Assembly (NCBI GenBank): GCA_035041965.1
Contig: JAPYMA010001443.1
Span: 124,001-188,000 of the forward strand
Length of the DNA: 64,000 nucleotides
From: Anisakis pegreffii
Taxonomy: Eukaryota; Nematoda; Chromadorea; Rhabditida; Anisakidae
Direction of reading: 5' to 3'
Shown: positions 60,901 through 64,000 of the stretch, one piece after another
Numbering within the stretch: position 1 is the first letter of the stretch
How the letters are laid out: every line of letters begins with the position of its first letter
Notes under the pieces: model-generated
Told to the model about the DNA's origin: nothing
Seen by the model: the letters and a program-made list of their open reading frames with translations, nothing else
The model's database searches: none
Position numbers and translations under genes: made by a program

Positions 60901-63707
60901 ACTGTAATCGATGAACTATAATATGCTGAATCCTTGAAATAGACGATCAGCGTGGATCGATCGCGTATCCAAATGATTGGCGACGGTACGCCCGGAGGTA
61001 TGTCGATGGGTGCCACGGTTTACGGCAAAACACCGCAACAACGCGACGATACGGGTCGTACGCCGATGTATTCGAGTGCTGGTGCTAAAACGCCCATGTA
61101 TGGTTCACAGACACCGATGTATGGCTCGCAGACGCCAATGCATGGTGGTGGACAGACACCGATGCACGGAAGTCAAACGCCGATGCATGAAGGAGGTGTG
61201 TTACTTTCTCTTTTTTGCAGCGATTACTTCGAAGTTTTCATTCGATTGAAGTTGATTAATGTAGATTGTTATCAGACAGTTTCGATGGATTATCGCGATT
61301 ATTTATTTCAGTTGAATAGTTGAACCCGTATTTTGTAACGGTTAATGTTATTGGAGTTTATAATTCAATGAACTGAGAATGATTGTTGTTTTTTAATTTA
61401 GAAAAAGCCTTGATGATATTTGTTTTGATAGCGTTGTTTTTGTTTTGGTTTAACTGATAAATGCTTTAAATGAATTTGTTGGTATTTGCGTTATCAGGTC
61501 GAACACCACACTACGGTGCGGCAACACCGGCTTATGAGGGTGGTCGTACACCAGTACATTCGTCGTCGGCATGGGATCCAACGGTGACGAACACACCAGC
61601 GCATACGCTGAACGACGATGTGATGCAGTACGACGAACCGGATTCGCCCTTCAACGTGCCATCACCTGGTACTTTGAACCCACAAACGCCTGGTTATAAT
61701 CCAGACACACCAATGGGTACTTTTTTTAAATTTTATGTGTATTCCTCATGAAAAATGTGGATATGGATATGGATTTAACGATTTCTTTCATCTGCATTAT
61801 TTCATTTGTCGTTTTTGTAGCTTTATGGGTATGGAGCATCGTTATATTTTGAGAAAACTCGTTGAATTTGATGTATTTGAACTTTTCATATTATAGTGGA
61901 ACTTTTTAAATGCTTATAATTAGTGCATGAGAATAGTTCAGTGAATGAATGATGAGCATTTTAGGACAACCGTATACACCGATGACACCTGGTGGTATGT
62001 ACGCGGACTATGCTGCACCAAGTCCGTACTCTCGTCCGAATAATTACGACAGTTCAGCACCTTATTCCAGCGGTATGTAATAACTGTTGTCTTCAAATTG
62101 CTCTGTTATTCAATTGAAATATTGATTGCTCGAATGATTGAGTTGACTTGCGATCAACTAAGAGAGTAGTAGTTGTGTTTGTGGATAGTGAACAAAGATG
62201 TCTTCTCTTTTTTTTTCATTTGATAGAATAGAAAAAATTTTTAGCAATCATTTGAGCATCACCTTTCACGCAGATTTTAATAGTGAATTTGAAGTGGAAA
62301 TCATAAAAAGAGTTGAATTGTTTGCTGAGTTGTTGACAAATGCATTTTTAGGACAAACTTATACGCCAACTGGAGGCACAGCGAGTGGAATACGTGAGTT
62401 TTGTTTCGTTAATTTTTTTTTTGAGGCACAGCCAGTGGAATTTTTGTTTCTTTTTGAGGTTTTTTTTTAATTTGATAAACGAATCTAGGCTTCTCATCAA
62501 TGAGTCAGTTTATCATTTGATCAGTCGTATTATGGAATATTTAAACTGATTTTTAAATGATTGCTTTCAGCACAACATGTACTTAATACGGGTGAATGGT
62601 TGGCTGTTGATATGATCGTACAGTTCCGTAGTAATTACGATGATGAGGATTTACGCGATCAAGAGGGCACTGTCAAAAGTATCGATCTCGCGGTGCGTCT
62701 TTTTTTAAATCAAGATTTTGATTAACTGATTGTGATCATTGTTATCGTTGTTCTTAATAATATCAGTACTTTCTCAAACCTGATTCGCGTGATCGGTGCA
62801 TTCTTAAACTATTCAATCATTTTTCTAAAGATTATTGTTTTGAAATATTAATGGTATTTGGAATTGAAGTTGCCATTATATTTATGTTATCAGAATCGTG
62901 TAATGTTGCGCTATCAAGTTGCGTGATAGCATTAAGTCAGTGTCACTACAGATTGATTCATGTGCACTTAATGAAAATGCTACTGCCACTCATAAATTAT
63001 TATGGTGTTTCATTTATTTTGAGTTCAATTTTTTTTGCTTTTCAGGAAGGTCGCTGTACCATCTACTCGTTTGAAGAAGATCGTGAAGTGCGCGCGTATT
63101 TCGATCAAATACAACCCGTCAAGCCACAACAGGGCGATCGTGTAAGTGATTTTTCTTCTGCGCAATTTTTCTCAAATCTGATATCGAAATTCGCCAAAGA
63201 TTTTTCCACCTTCATATCACTTATCGAATATATTCAGTAGTAATTTTAGTGACGGTTGATTCCATGAAGCGTTTGAAATAATCTAATTGTAAGAATTTCA
63301 TTTCTAATTGTATGGAATTAGTTCTGAAGAATAAGGGAGGACCATATCAATAACGAGGCATGCGCTGCAAATTTTCGACCTCGACGAGAAGCCTTGTAGA
63401 GATTCAAAACGCAAAAAAAATTAAACAGCTGGATTGTTCACTTGTTTACTTGCGTTATTTAGTCGGCGGCTAGAAATTGAGTGATCAGAATGAATTGGCA
63501 ATAAAATCGTGAGTAGTTGAAGTGGATATGGGAGGATGAGTATATGTTAGAGATGGATTGTTTCAGGTGAAAGTGATATACGGTGATGATAGCGGTGTGA
63601 TCGGAACACTGGTATCTGTAGATGGCACAGAGGCGGTCATCAAAACCGATAGCACCGATATTGTGTTGAGTCATATCGACTCACTGTGTCGCATGGAAAA
63701 CTTGTGA
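53485..63707 (+). CDS. spt-5: Transcription elongation factor SPT5, 24 exons
   Basis: Large subunit of DSIF (SPT4-SPT5), which binds RNA polymerase II, controls pausing and promotes elongation in the nucleus. Exons: 53485-53547, 53931-54044, 54297-54426, 54765-54952, 55195-55426, 55756-56001, 56182-56274, 56504-56571, 56836-56938, 57208-57283, 57606-57757, 58122-58277, 58594-58761, 59099-59224, 59538-59694, 59970-60107, 60408-60595, 60943-61195, 61498-61716, 61965-62072, 62352-62393, 62571-62692, 63046-63141, 63567-63707. All junctions are in phase except inside exon 3, where one extra base (or two missing) breaks the frame. About 1125 residues, near the usual 1080-1200. Order: acidic N terminus, NGN domain, several KOW domains, TP-rich C-terminal repeat, final KOW, TGA at 63705-63707. 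Introns are 177-425 bases. Confidence 0.94.
53846..53887. repeat. Perfect 20-bp inverted repeat in spt-5 intron 1
   Basis: Arms 53846-53865 and 53868-53887 are exact reverse complements with a 2-base spacer. The first arm is AATCGATGCAACGCTTGCAC. Upstream the intron repeats AATCGATG several times in an AATAAT-rich background. Confidence 0.95.
55195..60595 (+). CDS. spt-5: spt-5 exons 5-17, NGN and KOW domains
   Basis: Exon 5 contains [15 protein letters not shown] and [14 protein letters not shown], the start of the NGN domain that binds SPT4. Exon 6 completes it ([20 protein letters not shown]). Exons 7-10 hold the first KOW region and linker ([52 protein letters not shown]). Exons 11-12 hold further KOW units ([38 protein letters not shown]). 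Exons 13-15 contain [29 protein letters not shown] and [17 protein letters not shown], another KOW and its partner. Exon 17 carries the KOW with [20 protein letters not shown]. The start of exon 11 was set by phase at the tttag acceptor (57605). Confidence 0.9.
60943..62393 (+). CDS. spt-5: spt-5 exons 18-21, C-terminal repeat (CTR)
   Basis: The CTR has repeated TPMY/TPMH units: [18 protein letters not shown], then [22 protein letters not shown] and TPMHEG. These are followed by [37 protein letters not shown] and [12 protein letters not shown]. Threonines in such TP units are targets of the P-TEFb kinase CDK9 in other animals. Exons 19, 20 and 21 all begin and end in the same phase (1), so each could be skipped without losing the frame. 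Exon 21 is only 42 bases. Confidence 0.92.
62571..63707 (+). CDS. spt-5: spt-5 exons 22-24, C-terminal KOW domain
   Basis: Exon 22 begins [19 protein letters not shown], exon 23 encodes [20 protein letters not shown], and exon 24 encodes [20 protein letters not shown] and ends [11 protein letters not shown] with TGA. This is the last KOW-type domain of metazoan SPT5. No AATAAA is seen between the stop and the end of the window. Confidence 0.92.
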
Positions 63708-64000
63708 AAGTGATCGTCGAAGAGCAGCAAACAGCAATTCGTCGAGTCATGGAGCATCAACAATTGATTATTATTTCATTTAATTTTTTTTTCTATAGCA
63801 ATTCCACCTTTTAATCATTTACATGCTAAAGTGCTGTCTTCATTTTCACGTTCGTTGTGTTCTCATTGAAGTCAATTAATGCTGAGACTTTTGAAACAGT
63901 GTGCTGGCTAGGTCGTCAGTATGTTGTTTTATTTGTATCCAACACGCCGTGGAAGAATCCTTATAAAACTTATCAATTCTAAAGTTGATCAGAAATTAAC
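63708..64000 (+). other. spt-5 3' flank
   Basis: AT-rich sequence after the stop, with T runs. No poly(A) hexamer AATAAA and no coding signal seen. Confidence 0.5.

Overview
The window looks like nuclear DNA of a chromadorean nematode. The evidence is AT-rich sequence, many introns of about 130-800 bp with TTTCAG-type acceptors, acceptor-like sites 5-15 bases before several start codons (as expected where a spliced leader is added in trans), and proteins whose closest remembered relatives are from Caenorhabditis. No rRNA, tRNA, CRISPR array or transposase gene was recognised. All gene calls and exon joins were made by eye, using splice sites, reading phase and remembered family sequences; no alignment was run.

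Region 1 (1-21028, minus strand) is a wnk-1 orthologue, a WNK (no-lysine) kinase that senses chloride and osmotic state. I placed 24 exons that join in phase into 1548 codons; the 3' end lies beyond base 1. The protein has a short N-terminal conserved segment, the kinase domain, two PF2-like domains, two RFxV docking motifs and a long Ala/Pro/Ser/Thr-rich tail. Intron 1 is 8.1 kb.

Region 2 (21029-42462) is about 21 kb without a recognised conserved gene. It lies between the divergent wnk and smf genes and is full of simple repeats and small inverted repeats. The best new candidate in it is a 76-codon ORF at 39593-39823 that looks like a small secreted peptide precursor.

Region 3 (42463-48904, plus strand) is an NRAMP/DMT1 divalent-metal transporter (smf family) in 12 exons, 647 codons. 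It converges on region 4 (49718-52090, minus strand), an SLC38A10-like amino-acid transporter of 790 residues that is coded without any intron. 

Region 5 (53485-63707, plus strand) is the complete spt-5 gene, encoding the elongation factor SPT5/DSIF large subunit, in 24 exons of about 1125 codons. It has an acidic N terminus, NGN domain, KOW domains, a TP-rich CTR and a C-terminal KOW. One acidic exon carries a one-base frame break. The four genes have unrelated roles (ion-homeostasis signalling, metal import, amino-acid transport, transcription elongation) and there is no sign of an operon.

The most interesting observations are these: a tandem splice acceptor in wnk that would switch a docking motif between RFKV and RFKL; the candidate secreted peptide; a near-perfect 78-base hairpin in wnk intron 1; a GC-rich hairpin in a kinase-domain intron; an 83-bp duplication shared by two smf introns; a 20-bp perfect inverted repeat in spt-5 intron 1; the intronless transporter; and the frequent AAG acceptors.
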